45,885 nt of DNA, from positions 1 through 45,885 of the forward strand of contig NZ_JAQSEA010000127.1 in the NCBI RefSeq assembly GCF_029946185.1, in the 5' to 3' direction. Origin of the DNA: Prosthecobacter sp. (lineage in GTDB: Bacteria > Verrucomicrobiota > Verrucomicrobiia > Verrucomicrobiales > Verrucomicrobiaceae). This document shows positions 1-13,600 of this stretch, in pieces. Within the stretch, counting starts at the first letter, position 1. Every line of letters begins with the position of its first letter. Both the position numbers and the translations under genes were made by a program. The notes beneath the pieces are model-generated. The model made no database searches and was not told the DNA's origin. It saw only the letters and a program-made list of their open reading frames with translations.

Positions 1-1
1 C

Positions 2-1645
2 GGCTGCGTCGGCACCCGCGCCTACACCCTCACCCCTTCCTGCGCGACGATCACCCTCAGCCCCACGACGCTCGCTCAAGGCACCGTGGGCACAGCCTAC
101 TCTCAGCCACTGGCCGCAAGCGGAGGCACTGCGCCTTACAGCTCATGGACGCTCATCAGCGGTACGCTTCCCACCGGTCTCACGCTCAGTTCGACCACCG
201 GCGTCATCAGCGGCACACCCACGGCAACGGCCAGCCCGGCCGGCTCCATCATCGTGCGGGTCAATGATGCCAACAACTGCCAGGGCTCACAAACTCTGTC
301 ACTGCAAATCTGCCCAGTGGTCACACTCGCACCTGCGACTCTGGTCACACCCACGGTGGGTGTCGCCTATTCGCAGGCCATCTCCGCCAGCGGCGGGGCC
401 TCTCCTTACGCCTTCACTCTGGCCAGCGGTTCGCTGCCTGCATGGGCCACCCTCAGCACTGCAGGGGTGATCACCGGTACGCCAACCAACACGGCCTCAG
501 CAGCCTTCACCGTGCGCGCCACGGATGCCAACGGCTGTGCCAAAACCCTCGCCTGCACCCTCGCGCCGGTCTGCCCCACCATCAGCATCCTGCCTGTCGC
601 ACTGGCGCAGGCCGTGGTCGGTACGGTTTACTCGCAGACGCTCTCCGCTATCGGGGGCAGTGCCGCTTACACCTGGGCGCTGACCAGTGGCACGCTGCCG
701 ACGGGCCTGTCCCTCAGCAACGGTGGCGTCATCAGCGGCACGCCCACCGTGGTCAATGCCAGCGGCGCAAGCCTCACCCTGCGCGCCACGGACGCCAATG
801 GCTGCCAGACTTCCAAGACTTTGACTCTGCAAGTCTGCCCCGCCATCAGCGTGACACCCACCACCGCTGCAGCAGCCACAGTCGGCACCTTTTACAGTCA
901 GGCTCTCGCTTCCAGCGGCGGCACCTCTCCCTTCACCTACTCCATCAGCAACGGCACCCTGCCACCAGGACTGCTGCTCAGCAGCAGCGGAGTCATGAGC
1001 GGCACGCCCACCACCGCCAATGGTCTTGGCAGCAGCTTCACCGTGCGCAGCATGGATGCCAACGGCTGTCTGAAGGATCAGATCATCAGCCTCAAAATCT
1101 GCCCCGTCATCACCCTGTCTCCTCTCACCACCACATGGACAGTGGGCACAAGTTCCTCGCAAACGCTTTCTGCAACCGGCGGTACCTCACCGTATGTCCT
1201 GTCCTTCGTCAGCGGCACGCTGCCCACAGGAGTGACCTTCAACGCAACCACCGGCGTGCTCAGCGGCACGCCCACAAGCTCGGTCTCACGCACCTTCGCC
1301 ATCCGCGCCACAGATGCCAACGGCTGCGTCGTTTCGCTTAGCTACACGATCACCCCGCAGTGCCCCGTCATCAGTGTCGGCCCCGGCACGCTGGCCGTGG
1401 GCATGGTCGGCTCCAGCTATTCGCAGACCTTCATCACCGCAGGCGGCAGTGCCCCCTACTCCTACGCGCTCACCGGCGGTTCGATGCCCGCAGGCCTGAA
1501 CTTCAACACCTCCACCGGCGCGATCACCGGCACGCCAGCAGTCGCAGGCAGTTCCACCCTCACGGTGAAAGTCACCGACGCCACCGCCTGCCAGACAACG
1601 ATCACGCGCAGCATCACCATCTCCTCCAACGTCGTTTCCAACTGC
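2..1645 (+). repeat. Ig-like (He_PIG type) repeat block 1, six units
   Basis: Six protein-level repeats of about 85-90 residues. Each begins CPxI/L-x-(L/V)-x-P, has a VGxxYSQ strand, a SGGTAPY turn, an SGTLPTGLTLS segment, then GVISGTPT, and closes with ATDANGC. This matches the putative-Ig family found in extracellular proteins. The spelling varies at the DNA level, so these are old protein repeats rather than recent DNA duplications. Confidence 0.85.
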
Positions 1646-4600
1646 CCCACGCCGCTCAATCAAAGCGTCGGCGGTGCTTATCTGGTGACACGTCTCGGCC
1701 GTGACGTGCTCGGTGGCGAAAATTCCGGTCTCGGTTCCTGCCTTTACAACATGTCCCCGAACGGCCGCTGGATCACCGGCATCCGCACCGGACTGAAATC
1801 CCACGCTTTCCTCATGAACACGCTCACGAACGTCAGCGTGGACGTTCCATTGCTGAATCCGACACATCCTTATGCCATGGGTCGCGATGTGAACGACAGC
1901 GGCGATGCCGTCGGTTACGAGAAGTGGACCACCGGTGCCAAGGTCAATATCATTCCATGGTATGCCACCAACGGCAGCGTCGTGCGTCTCCTGACACCGT
2001 ATGACTCGCGCGCCAGCATCAGCGCCATGCCATGCGCCCTGACCACCGACAGCGCCTACGCCTTCGGCACCGTAGACCCCGACGGCCCCGGCGGCCCCCT
2101 CTCAACCCAAGGCGGTTTTTGGAATCTCAGCACCCGTGCTTGGACCGCTATTTTCGGCGTTCGTGAGGTGATCGATGCCTCCGCCGACGGCACGATGCTG
2201 CTGGTGACGGACAGTGGCGGTGGTAGTAGAGTGCTCAGCGGCAGTCCTGTAGGGGGTTACGACACGGTGGTGGTCAGCTTCACCGGCGGTTCGTTGAACG
2301 CGGGCCGCGTAAGCCCAAGCGGACGCTACATCGGCTCCAGCCAGCGCCTTTCCGGCGTCCCGACACCCTTCGTGTATGACACCCAGACCAGCACCCGCAC
2401 CAATCTGCCCCGCATCCTGCCCCAAGACAATCTCGGCGGCATCGTCGGTGCAGTCAGCGACACCGGCCGCGTGCTCGGTTCGATGTATAGCAGTGCATCC
2501 ACTGGCAGTTTTGCGGTGATGTGGGACACGCCGACGGATTTGTACACGCGCATTTCGGACCTCCTTGCCTCTGACGGCCACGTGGTGCAGGACAGTGCAT
2601 ACTCCTTCTGGAACATCTACAACGGTGGTGACGGCATCTCCGCCGACGGCACGACGATGGGCGTCTATGGTGACAACCCCTCCGGCCAGGAAGATACCAT
2701 GGTTTTCCAAAAAGTGGCGGTGGCAGACACCCGGCTTTGCCTGGGCAATGCAGTCTGGCAGGACACGAACCGCAACGGCATCAAAGACTTCGGTGAGCCG
2801 GGCGCGGTGGGCGCGGTGGTGCATCTGTTCCATCCAGGTGCGGACGGCGTGCGCGGCGGCAGTGGCGTGAATGCTGACTACGAGATTTCGACCCCGGTCA
2901 CCATCTCCAGCAGCGGTGTGTATGTCTTCAGCGGCATTCCTTCCGGTTCCTACTATGTGCAGGTCATTCCCCCGGCGTCACTTCCGGTGACTTCAGGTGT
3001 GGTGGTGTCACTGGACAACGGCGTGGACAATGACAACAACGGCATGCAGCCCGGTGGTCCCGGTACGCCGATCTACAGCCCGATGATCACGCTGATCCCC
3101 GGCACGGAGTCGGTGAACGATGGCGACTCCAACACCAACACCGACTTCACCGTTGATTTTGCACTGAGTGACGGTGTGAGCATTGGCGACCTCGTGTTTG
3201 CTGACATCAACGGCGATGGCATCTATCAATCCGGCACTGAATCCGGTCAGGCGAACATCACGGTGCAGTTGCTGGACGGCACCACGAACAACGTGCTGCT
3301 GGCCACGACGACCGACGCCAGCGGCGCTTACTTCTTCGGCGGGCAGGCACCCGGAACTTACCGCGTCAACATTCCCACGCCGCCTGCGGCTTATTCGTCG
3401 GCGACACTCACGGTTTATGCGGACAATGGCGTGGACAATGACAGCAACGGTGCGCAAACCGGCGGTGCGGGAACGGCTTCGATCAGTCCGGTGATCACGC
3501 TGGCTGTCGGAACGGAGCCGGGGGCCACAGGGAGTTCAAGTTTTGAAAACACCATCGACTTTGGTTTCCGCTCCTGCCCGGTCATCTCAATGACACCGAC
3601 GACACTGAGCAACGGCCTCGTCGGCAGTGAGTATTCACAAGCGATGAGCGCCAGCGGCAGCAGCGCGACGCCTTACACCTGGAGCAAGTCCTCTGGCACA
3701 TGGCCGGAAGGCTTGAGCATCAGCAGCACGGGAAGCATCAGCGGTACGCCTACGGTGCCGACGAGCGGGGTGAACGGCACGACGGTGACCGTGCGTGCCA
3801 TCGATGCGAACACCTGCTTCAGAGATCAGGCGCTGAAAATCAAGATCTGTCCGGTGATCACGGTGAACCCCGCCGCGCTTCCAGCTCCGCTGATCGGTGC
3901 GCCGTATGCCCAGACGATCACGACTTCCGGCACGACCGCCATGCCGGTGGTGTACAGTGCCACAGGATTGCCGAGCTGGTTGTATTTGAATGCGAGCACC
4001 GGCGTTTTGTCAGGGACGCCGACAAACTCCACCGCCGTCACCTTCACCGTCACCGCCACGGACGCCAATCTTTGCTCTGCATCCCGGAGCTACACGCTGC
4101 CACCCGTGTGTCCCGCAATCACCATCACTCCGGTGTCTCCCGCTGTGGCTAAAGTGGGCGTGCCTTACAGCCAGCCGCTGAGTGCTTCGCCTGCGTCCGG
4201 TCTGACCGGACAGTATTTCTCGGGCATGGACTTCGAGACGCTGTTGCTGACACGCCAGGAAACGTCCATCAATTATGACTGGGTCAATGACTCTCCTGAT
4301 CCGCTGGTTCCGTTGGACCAGTTCTCGGTGCGGTGGAGCGGATTTGTCCGTCCGGCGACCTCGGGCACTTACACCTTCCAAAGCACGAGCGATGATGGTG
4401 TCCGTGTCTGGGTGAACAACACACTGGTCATTGACCGCTGGGTGGATCAGTCTGCCGCGACCAACACCGCCACGGTCACATTGACGGCAGGGGTCGTGGT
4501 GCCCATCCGGGTCGAGTATTATGAAAACGCCGGTCAAGCGGTGATGAAGTTGTTGTGGTCCGGTCCGAACCTGAGCCTGCAGCCGGTGTCGGGCTGGCTG

Positions 4601-7600
4601 GATTATGTCTGGGGAGTTTCGGGCGGCCTCCTGCCTGCGGGACTGTCGCTGAACGCGACCAATGGAGTCATCAGTGGCACGCCGACGGCGGCGAACGGCC
4701 TCGGGGCCAGTTTCACCATTACGGCCACCGATCCGAACGGCTGCGTTGGCTCGCGGGTGTGGTCGGCGTTGCAAGTCTGCCCCGCCATCACCCTGTCTCC
4801 TGCGGCATTGCCACCGGCGACGGTGGGCCAGTTGTATTCGCAGACGGTTGCGGCCACGGGCGGCACGGCACCTTATCAATACAGCGTGGTCGGCGGTGCT
4901 CTGCCTGCATGGTGCACGCTGAATGCCACGACCGGAAAGATCTCCGGGACGCCGAACAACAACAGCCCGGGCAATTTCACGATCAATGCCACGGATGCCA
5001 ACGGCTGTGCGGCCACACAGATTTACACCGTGGACCCACGCTGCACCATTTTCACGGTGACGCCGAGCACGCTGCCGAGCGCCACGGCGGGCACCGCGTA
5101 TTCGCAGACTTTGACGAGCAGCGGCGGCACGGGGCCTTACACCTACACTTTGAACAGCGGCACGCTGCCGGCAGGATTCACGCTCACGAGCGGCGGCGTC
5201 ATCAGCGGTATGGCGGCGACGGGAGACGGCAGCAAAGCCAGCATCACGGTATGGATCACGGATTCGCAGGGATGCCTGGGTTCCGCGAGCTATCAGATGC
5301 AGGTGTGCCCGGTGATCACGCTCAGCCCGACCACGCTGCCTGCGCCATTCCTTGGTCTCAGCTATTCGCAGACGATCACCACCAGCGGCACGAGCGCGAC
5401 GCCGCTGACTTGGAGCGGGACGGGCCTGCCCGCATGGCTGAGCATCAACAGCAGCACGGGAGTGCTCAGCGGCACGGCCACCGCGAACACGCCCGTCACA
5501 TTCACCCTTACCGCCACCGATGCGAACGGCTGCGCGGGTTCCCGCAGTTATACCCTCACGCCCGTCTGTCCGGTGATCACGGTGGGCAGCACCACGCCGC
5601 CGAACGGCTACCTTAAAACCAGCTTTGCCCAAAGCATCACCGCGAGCGGCGGCACTGCACCGTATTCGTTTGTGCTGGTCAGCGGCAGCCTGCCACCGGG
5701 ACTCAACCTGGCCAGCAATGGCAGCGTGAGCGGCACGCCGACGACACTGGGCACCTACACCGTCACTGTTCGTGCCACGGACGCTTATAGCTGCGTGAGC
5801 ATCGCGACTGCGGTGACCTATAACATCAAAGGCATGGGGACCGGCAATCAGGTGTGGGTGGACATGAACGATGACGGCCTGCGCAGTTCGAATGAAAGTG
5901 GCGTGCCCAATCTTCCCGTACAGCTGTGGTCGCCAGGTATTAACGGTGTGGTGAACAACGGCAGCGGCGATGACGTGCTGCTGGCCTCCACGACCAGCGA
6001 CTCCGATGGTCTGTATCTTTTCAACGGTCTGGCTCCGGGCGTCTATTACGTGCGCATCCCGACACCGCCGACGTATTACCCCAAGGTCAGCACGAGCCAG
6101 GTATCGCTGGACAACGGCGTGAACAATGACAACAACGGCATTCAGGCGGTGGCTGGAATCGCCGTGGTCACGCCGCTGATCAATCTGTATCCCGGGACGG
6201 AGCCCGGCGCTGGCGTCGATGGCGACGACACGGACATCGACAGCACCTTCGACATCGGCTTTGCCAATGCGAACCCATGTCAGATCACCAATCTCCTCGA
6301 TAACCCGAGCTTTGAATTCCTCGGACTGCCAAACGCGACAGGCACCGCCACGACCGTGCTGGGCTATAACGGCACGGGCACCTCGTTTGGCAGCGGAATC
6401 AATGCCTACCAATGGCTCGGCGGCACGAATGGCACCAGCGGCATCGGCGAGCCGGTGCAGCGCGTGCAGGTCGCCGCAGGAAGCAGCGGCTCCAAGGTAT
6501 CGTGGGTGGAGAGTGTGAAGAGCCGGCATGGCAAGCGCATGGTGCTGATGCAGGGAACGAACTCAGCCGTCAATCTGCTGCCTGCGGGTGGCGGCAACTG
6601 GAGCAGCGTGCTGCAGGCGGGCAAAGAATATGAACTGAGCGTGTGGGCTTCCAGCGCCTCGTCAGGTGCGGCTTCAATCTTGTGGAATCTCGGTGCGAGT
6701 GCGCAGATCTTCCAGATCATCACCGGAGCGACGCCGGGCCTGTATCAATACTACACTGTGCCGCAGGGTGAAATGAGCGCCACGGCTCCGGGAGTGAGCC
6801 AGTGCTGCGGATACAACGCTGGCACGGTTTCGTACTCGGCTTTTGGTGCTTCCGATTACAACAACTGGACGGAAGCCTCCGCCAACAGCACGCAGCCGCT
6901 GTGGCGTCAGTTTACCTACCACTTCCGCATCGCCAGTGGCGCCTCTACGGCACAGATCGACTCAGCAAGCCTGGCGCTCTCCGGCGGCAGCAGCACCAAT
7001 GCGGTGGCTGCGGACTTGGTTTATCTCTGCCAAGTGAATACCACGGCCACGCTGACCTTGGGCAATCTGGTGTGGAACGATGCGAATAAAAACGGCGTGC
7101 GCGACACGGGTGCGAACAGCGAGCTTGGCATCAGCAGCGTCACGGTTGAACTCTTCCGCAGCGCCAATGACATTGCCGGAGATGAGGACGACCTGCTGAT
7201 CGCCAGCACGACGACCAACTCGGCGGGCGCTTACAATTTCACCGGACTGGCCGACGGCAAGTATGTGGTGCGCGTCACGCCGCCGGTGAATATTCCCGCG
7301 ACCGGCGGCAACGTCGTCACGCTGGACAACGGTGTGAACAATGACAACAACGGCAGCCAGCCGGGCGGTCCGGGAACCTACATCTACAGTCCGGTCATCA
7401 CGCTGGCCAGCGGCACGGAGCCGGTGAATGATGGTGACACCAATCCCGACACCGAACTGAGCATCGACTTCGGTTTGTTCTCCGGCATCCAGCTTGGAAA
7501 TCAGCTCTTCATCGACGCGAACAATGACGGAGTCTTTAGCAGCGGCACTGAAACCGGTGTGGGCTCGGGAGTGACGGTGGAACTGCTTGATGGCACGGTG

Positions 7601-10600
7601 AACACGGTCATCGCCAGCACGACGACGAACAACTCGGGTGTGTATGGCTTTACGGTTTATCAGCCTGCAAACTACCGCGTTCGCATTCCCACGCCGCCGT
7701 CGGAGTATCCGCTGGCCTCGGGCGTGGTGAACACTTCGGATGACGGTCGTGACAATGACAGCAACGGCATCCAGACCGGCGGCATCAGCACGGCGGTGAT
7801 CAGTCCGGTGATCACGCTGACAGCGGGCGGTGAGCCGGGGAGTTCCGGCAATTCGAACAGCGAAAACACCATCGATTTCGGTTTCCGCGGCTGTCCGACT
7901 CTGACCATCAGCCCCGGCACGGTGGCGGTGGCCACGCAGTATGTGGCCTACAATCCGCTCACGCTGACCTCCAGTGGTGGCTCGGGCGGCTATGTGTATG
8001 CCGTCGCCAGTGGTGCGCTGCCCAGTGGCATGACGTTGACCAGCGCAGGTGTCATCAGCGGCACTCCGGGAGCCTCCGCCGCGCCCGGCGGCTACGTCTT
8101 CAATGTTCGCAGCACGGACAGCCAGGGCTGCTCGGGCACGCAGAGCTATACGCTGATGCTGAGCAACGCGATCGTGACCGTCACTCCTGCCACGCTGCCT
8201 GCCGCGACGCAGTATGCGGCCTACACGCAAAATCTGTCAGCCTCAGGCGGCACCGCACCCTACACCTGGAGCTACGGACCTTCCGCATTGAGCGGAGCTG
8301 CCGCGTGGTGGCCGGGTGAAAACGGCGGGACGGAAGTGGTCGCTGGCAACAACGGCGCACTCATGAATGGCGTGGCCTTCACCACGGGTCTTGTGGGCAG
8401 GGCCTTCAGCTTTGACGGAGTGAATGATTACCTGCAAGTGGCGGATCAGTCGGTGATGCGTCCGGCGCAGATCAGTCTGGAAGCCTGGGTGCGTCCGGCC
8501 AGCGCCACGCCTGCTTCGGATCAGATCCTCATCGAGAAGACATCGAGCGCGACCGCTCCGGCCAATGGTTATGGTTTGATCCAGCGCAGCGGCGGCAGCA
8601 CTGTGCGCTTCTGGATCAATGGCACGAACTCGGTGGCAGGTTCGTCTGAATTTGTCGATGCGCCGGTGACGGTGGGAAACTGGAACCATGTGGTGGCCAC
8701 GTATGACCTCACGACTCTGCGCCTCTACGTCAACGGCGTGCAGATCGCCTCGAAAGCCTTCACGACGGCGATCAACCACTCGACGCAGCCGCTGGTGATG
8801 GGTGGTAGCGCCACGACGAGCACGAGCTGGAATGGTGCGCTGGATGAAGCCGTGATCTACAACCGCGCGCTGACTTCCAACGAGGCGCTGGCACGTTATA
8901 CCATCACCCACAGCGGCAACAACGGCATGCCCGCTGGGCTGACTCTCGATGCCACGACTGGCGTGCTGAGCGGTACTCCTACGGCGGTGCCGACGAGCTA
9001 CCCGTTCACGGTGCGCGCCACGGACTCCTACAGCAGCATCGGTCTGCGCAGCTACTCGCTGACAGTGGGCTGCCCGACCCTCAGCATCTCGCCGAGCACC
9101 TTCACGGATGCTACGCAGTATGCGTCGTACACGGCGGTGACGATGACTGCGACGGGCGGCACGGCGCCGTATCAGTGGGACATCACCAGCGGTGCGCTGC
9201 CGACCGGCATGAGTCTGAGCAGCGCGGGCGTCATCAGCGGCACACCGGGCTCCGCACCGGCCACGTATTCCTTCACGGTGCGTGCGCGTGATGCCAATAA
9301 CTGCGTGAGCACGAAGGCGCTGACGGTAAAAGTCATCTGCCCGACTATTTCACTCACCCCGGCCACGCTGCCCAATGCGCAGCAGTATGCCGCCTATACC
9401 GCTGTGCTGCTGGATGGTACAGGCGGAAGCTCCCCCTACACTTTCTCCATTCAGAGCGGCGCACTGCCAACGGGCATGAGCCTGTCAAACTCTGGATTGG
9501 TTAGCGGCACGCCGACGGCGACGCCAGGAGATTACACGGTGGTGATTCGCGGCACGGACAGCTCAAGCTGCTCGGGCACGCGCAGCTACACGGTGCGTGT
9601 GAACTGCCCGGCCATCGCGATCAGTCCGACCACTCTGCCGAACGGTCGGCAGTATCAGGCTTACAGCCAGGCCCTGACTTCGAGCAACGGGAACCCGGCC
9701 TACACCTGGTCTTTGGTCAGCGGTGCGCTGCCCACGGGGCTGACACTCAGCACGGCGGGTGTCATCAGCGGCACGCCGACCGCAGTGCCGGGAACGTACA
9801 GCTTCCGGGTGCAAGCGACGGATTCGTTTGGCTGCGCTGGTACGCGTGACTATTCCATTCTCTTTGACTGTCCGCTGATCAGCATCACACCGACGACGCT
9901 GCCGCAGGCCACGACGACGGTTGCCTACAGCCAGCAACTCACGGCGGCAGGCGGCTCTGGGCCCTACACTTGGACGCTGGCCTCCGGCACGCTGCCTGCG
10001 GGCATCACCTTCTCCTCTGCAGGCCTGATCAGCGGCACGACGACGGCGGTGGGCTCGTTCAACTTCACGGTGCAGGCGAGTGACTTGAACACTTGTGTGG
10101 CACAGCAGGCGCTGGCGTTGGGGGTGAACTGCGCGGCGATCACCATCACTCCATCCTCCTTGTCCTCCGCGACGGTGGGCACGGCCTACTCGCAGCAGTT
10201 TACCACCAGCGGTGGTGTGGGGACGAAGACATGGACGGTCAAAACCGGCACGCTGCCCGTCGGCATGACGCTGAGCTCCGCAGGTCTGCTGAGCGGTACG
10301 CCCACGGACACCGCGGGCACCTTTAACTTCACCCTCCAGGCGATGGATCAGAACAACTGTCCCGGCACGGCCGCATACGCGCTGACGTTGCAGTGCCCTA
10401 CGGTCACGATCACGCCGACGACGGTGCCGAATGCCACAGTCGCCAACAGCTATTCCACGACGCTGACAGCTACCGGCGCGACGGCTCCTTATACCTGGAG
10501 TCTGCAATCGGGCAGCAGCCTGCCGTCCGGCCTGGCGCTGAGCACCGCTGGAGTCATTAGCGGCACGCCGACAGCACCCGGAAGCTACAGTTTTGCTGTG

Positions 10601-13600
10601 ACTGCACGCGGTTCGTATGCCTGCTCCGGCACGGCGACGATCACCCTGACGGTGGTGTGCCCAACGTTGAGCCTCAGCCCGACCAGCCTAGGCTCGGGTT
10701 ATCGTGGTGTGTCTTACAGCCAGACGGTGACCGCCACCGGCGGCATCAGCCCATACACTTACTCAGTGACGGCAGGCAGCCTGCCACCGGGTGTGACGCT
10801 GAACACGAGCAGCGGCGTCATCAGCGGCACGCCGACGGCAGCGGGCAGCTTTAGCTTCACGGTGCGCGGTCTGGACAGCGCGACCTGCTCTGGCACGCGT
10901 GATTACATCGCCGTCATCAACGGTCTCTCTCTCGGCAATCTGGTGTGGCAGGACACGGATCAAAATGGCACGCGTGATTTGGGAGAGCAGGGCATCGGCA
11001 GCGTCTCGGTGCAGCTTTTCTCCACGACGGACGCGGTGATCGGCAACGGGGATGATGTGTCTCAGGGCACGACGACCACGGACGGTGCCGGGGCGTATGC
11101 GTTTACCGGACTGGCCCCTGGAAAATACTTTGTGAAAATAGCCACGCCGCCGACGGCGTATCCGCTTTCTTCCGGCCCGCAGGTCGCGCTGGACAATGGC
11201 GTGGACAATGACAATAACGGTGTGCAGGCAGGCGGCGTGGGAACGGCCATCACCAGCCCGATATTCACGCTCGCAGTGGGCCGCGAACCCGGTGATGTGG
11301 TGGGCGGCAGCGATGCGGACAACACGCTGGACTTTGCGCTGCGTGCGGTGCCGGCTTCGATCGCGAACCTGCTCGAATACAATCTGAACACGGCCAGCGG
11401 CGGCCTGCCTGCACCACCGAGCTACAAAAACTCCGCCGTGGTGAATGCGGCGAAGATTCAGATCGAGGACGACATGAACGGCCTCAAGGACATCAGCGAG
11501 CCGACGAACAACGGACCGATCCGCAGTGGCGCACTCTCACGCCGCATGCGCGACTGGGATTCTGCGTATGACACGGGCTATAATGCCGTGCCGAGCACAC
11601 TGGTGCAGCGTCCTGACAGCCTGTGGATCCGCTTTGACATGGACCCGACGGCGACGGGCAACATCGGCAACCTGTTGTTTGATGTGTACCGTGTGGGCTC
11701 GACAGCACCGGTGCAGGGGAAGGTCTTACTCTCATGGATGGATGGCGCGACGATGCGCACGGTGACGACGGACGTCTTCCAGCTTTCCGCCACCGGCTCG
11801 TGGTACTCGATGAACCTCGCATGGACCAGCGCCATCGGCGGTGCCTCAGTGCTGCCGACGGGGGCAGAACTCGCAGGCAAGTCCTTCATGATCGAAGTCT
11901 ATCTCTGGGGCGGTGATGGCTCCGGGTACATCGACATCGACAATATCCTGCTGCAGGGCGACGCGACCACCAATCCGCAGTCGCTGGCGATTGGAGATTT
12001 CGTCTGGGCGGACACGAACGGCAACGGCATCAAGAACCCACGTGAGCCCGGATTGCAAAACGTCACGGTGCAACTGGTGAGCCCCGGCGCGGACTCGCTG
12101 GCGAACACGGGGGATGATCAGATCCTCTCCACCACGACCACGGATGCCAACGGCTACTACCTCTTCAGCGGGCTGACGGCGGGCAATTACTTTGTGCGTC
12201 TGCCAACGCCTGATCCGATGTGGCCGACGGCGTCTCCGGGTGTGAACCTGGACAACGGGGTGGACAATGACAGCAATGGCATTCAGTCCGGTGGTGCGGG
12301 CACGGCGGTGTCCAGTCCAGTGATCAATCTGACGCTGGGCAAGGAGCCTGGTAATCTGGCGAGCGGCGGTGGCAACCAGGACATGACGGTGGATTTCGGC
12401 TTCAGCGCCGCAATGACCCTGGGCAACTTCGTCTTCTCCGATACGAACAACAACGGCCTCGTTGATGTGGGTGAGACGGGCGTCGCAGGCGCGCAGATGG
12501 AACTGTACAGCTCCACCGACTCCACGGTGAACAATGGTGACGATGTGAAGGTGGGCACGACCTTCACCACGGGCAGCGACGGTCTTTACAGCTTCAGCGG
12601 ACTCGGCACGGGCAGGTATTACGTCAAGCTGACGCCGCCGATCACGCACCCAAGGCGCAGCAGCACCAGCAGCAATGCGGACAACGGCATCGACAACGAC
12701 AGCAACGGCGTCACACAGTCTGCGACGGGAGCGGCGATCTATTCGCCGATGATCACACTCTCTGCACTGACGGAGCCGGGCAGCCTGCTGGCACCGTTTG
12801 GCAGCAACATCGACAACACGATCGACTTTGGCCTGCGGCCCACCTTCTGCAGCATCGGCAATCTGGTCTACAAGGATGCTAACAACAACGGCGTCTACGA
12901 TACAGGAGAAGGCGTCGGCGGCGTGCGCGTGGAACTGCTGAACAGCGCGGGTTCGTTTGTGACCAGCACGACGACCAGCACCACCACCGCCAAGCGTGGG
13001 CAGTACATGTTTAGCAATGTGGTGCCTGGCTTCTATTATGTGCGCGTGCCGGCGTCTGAATTTGCGATTGGCAAGGCATTGGTGAACACGGTCTCCATCT
13101 TCCCCTCCAGCTCTTCGGACAACGATGTGGATGACAACATCGTGGGCAATGACGACGGCATCGACAACGCGCAGCCTGCGGTCAACGGCATCAGCAGCGC
13201 GCTGATCTCCCTGAGTGACAGCGGCGAGCCGATCAACACGAACGGAGAAAGCGGCGCGTTCAACACCATCGATGATACCGATGACAACAATGGCAACATG
13301 ACCATTGATTTCGGCTTCAAGTCCAGCGGCCCGAGCGCCACGGGCTGCTATCACTTCCTGGCCATGGACTCGAACGCCGACGGCGTGCTGACCGGAGCCA
13401 CGGAATGGACGCCGGCACAGGCGTACGATTTCAACTACACGCAGGGCGGTGTGGCTACGATGAACAAAGCGGATGTAATCTATGATGCCGCGCTGAGCCG
13501 TCTGAATCTGGACATGACGTTCAACCAGATCGGTGGCTCCAAGGTGGATGCGCTGTGGTTCCTCGTCAGCACGGGGGCGAACCCTGCGACTGCGGATCAT

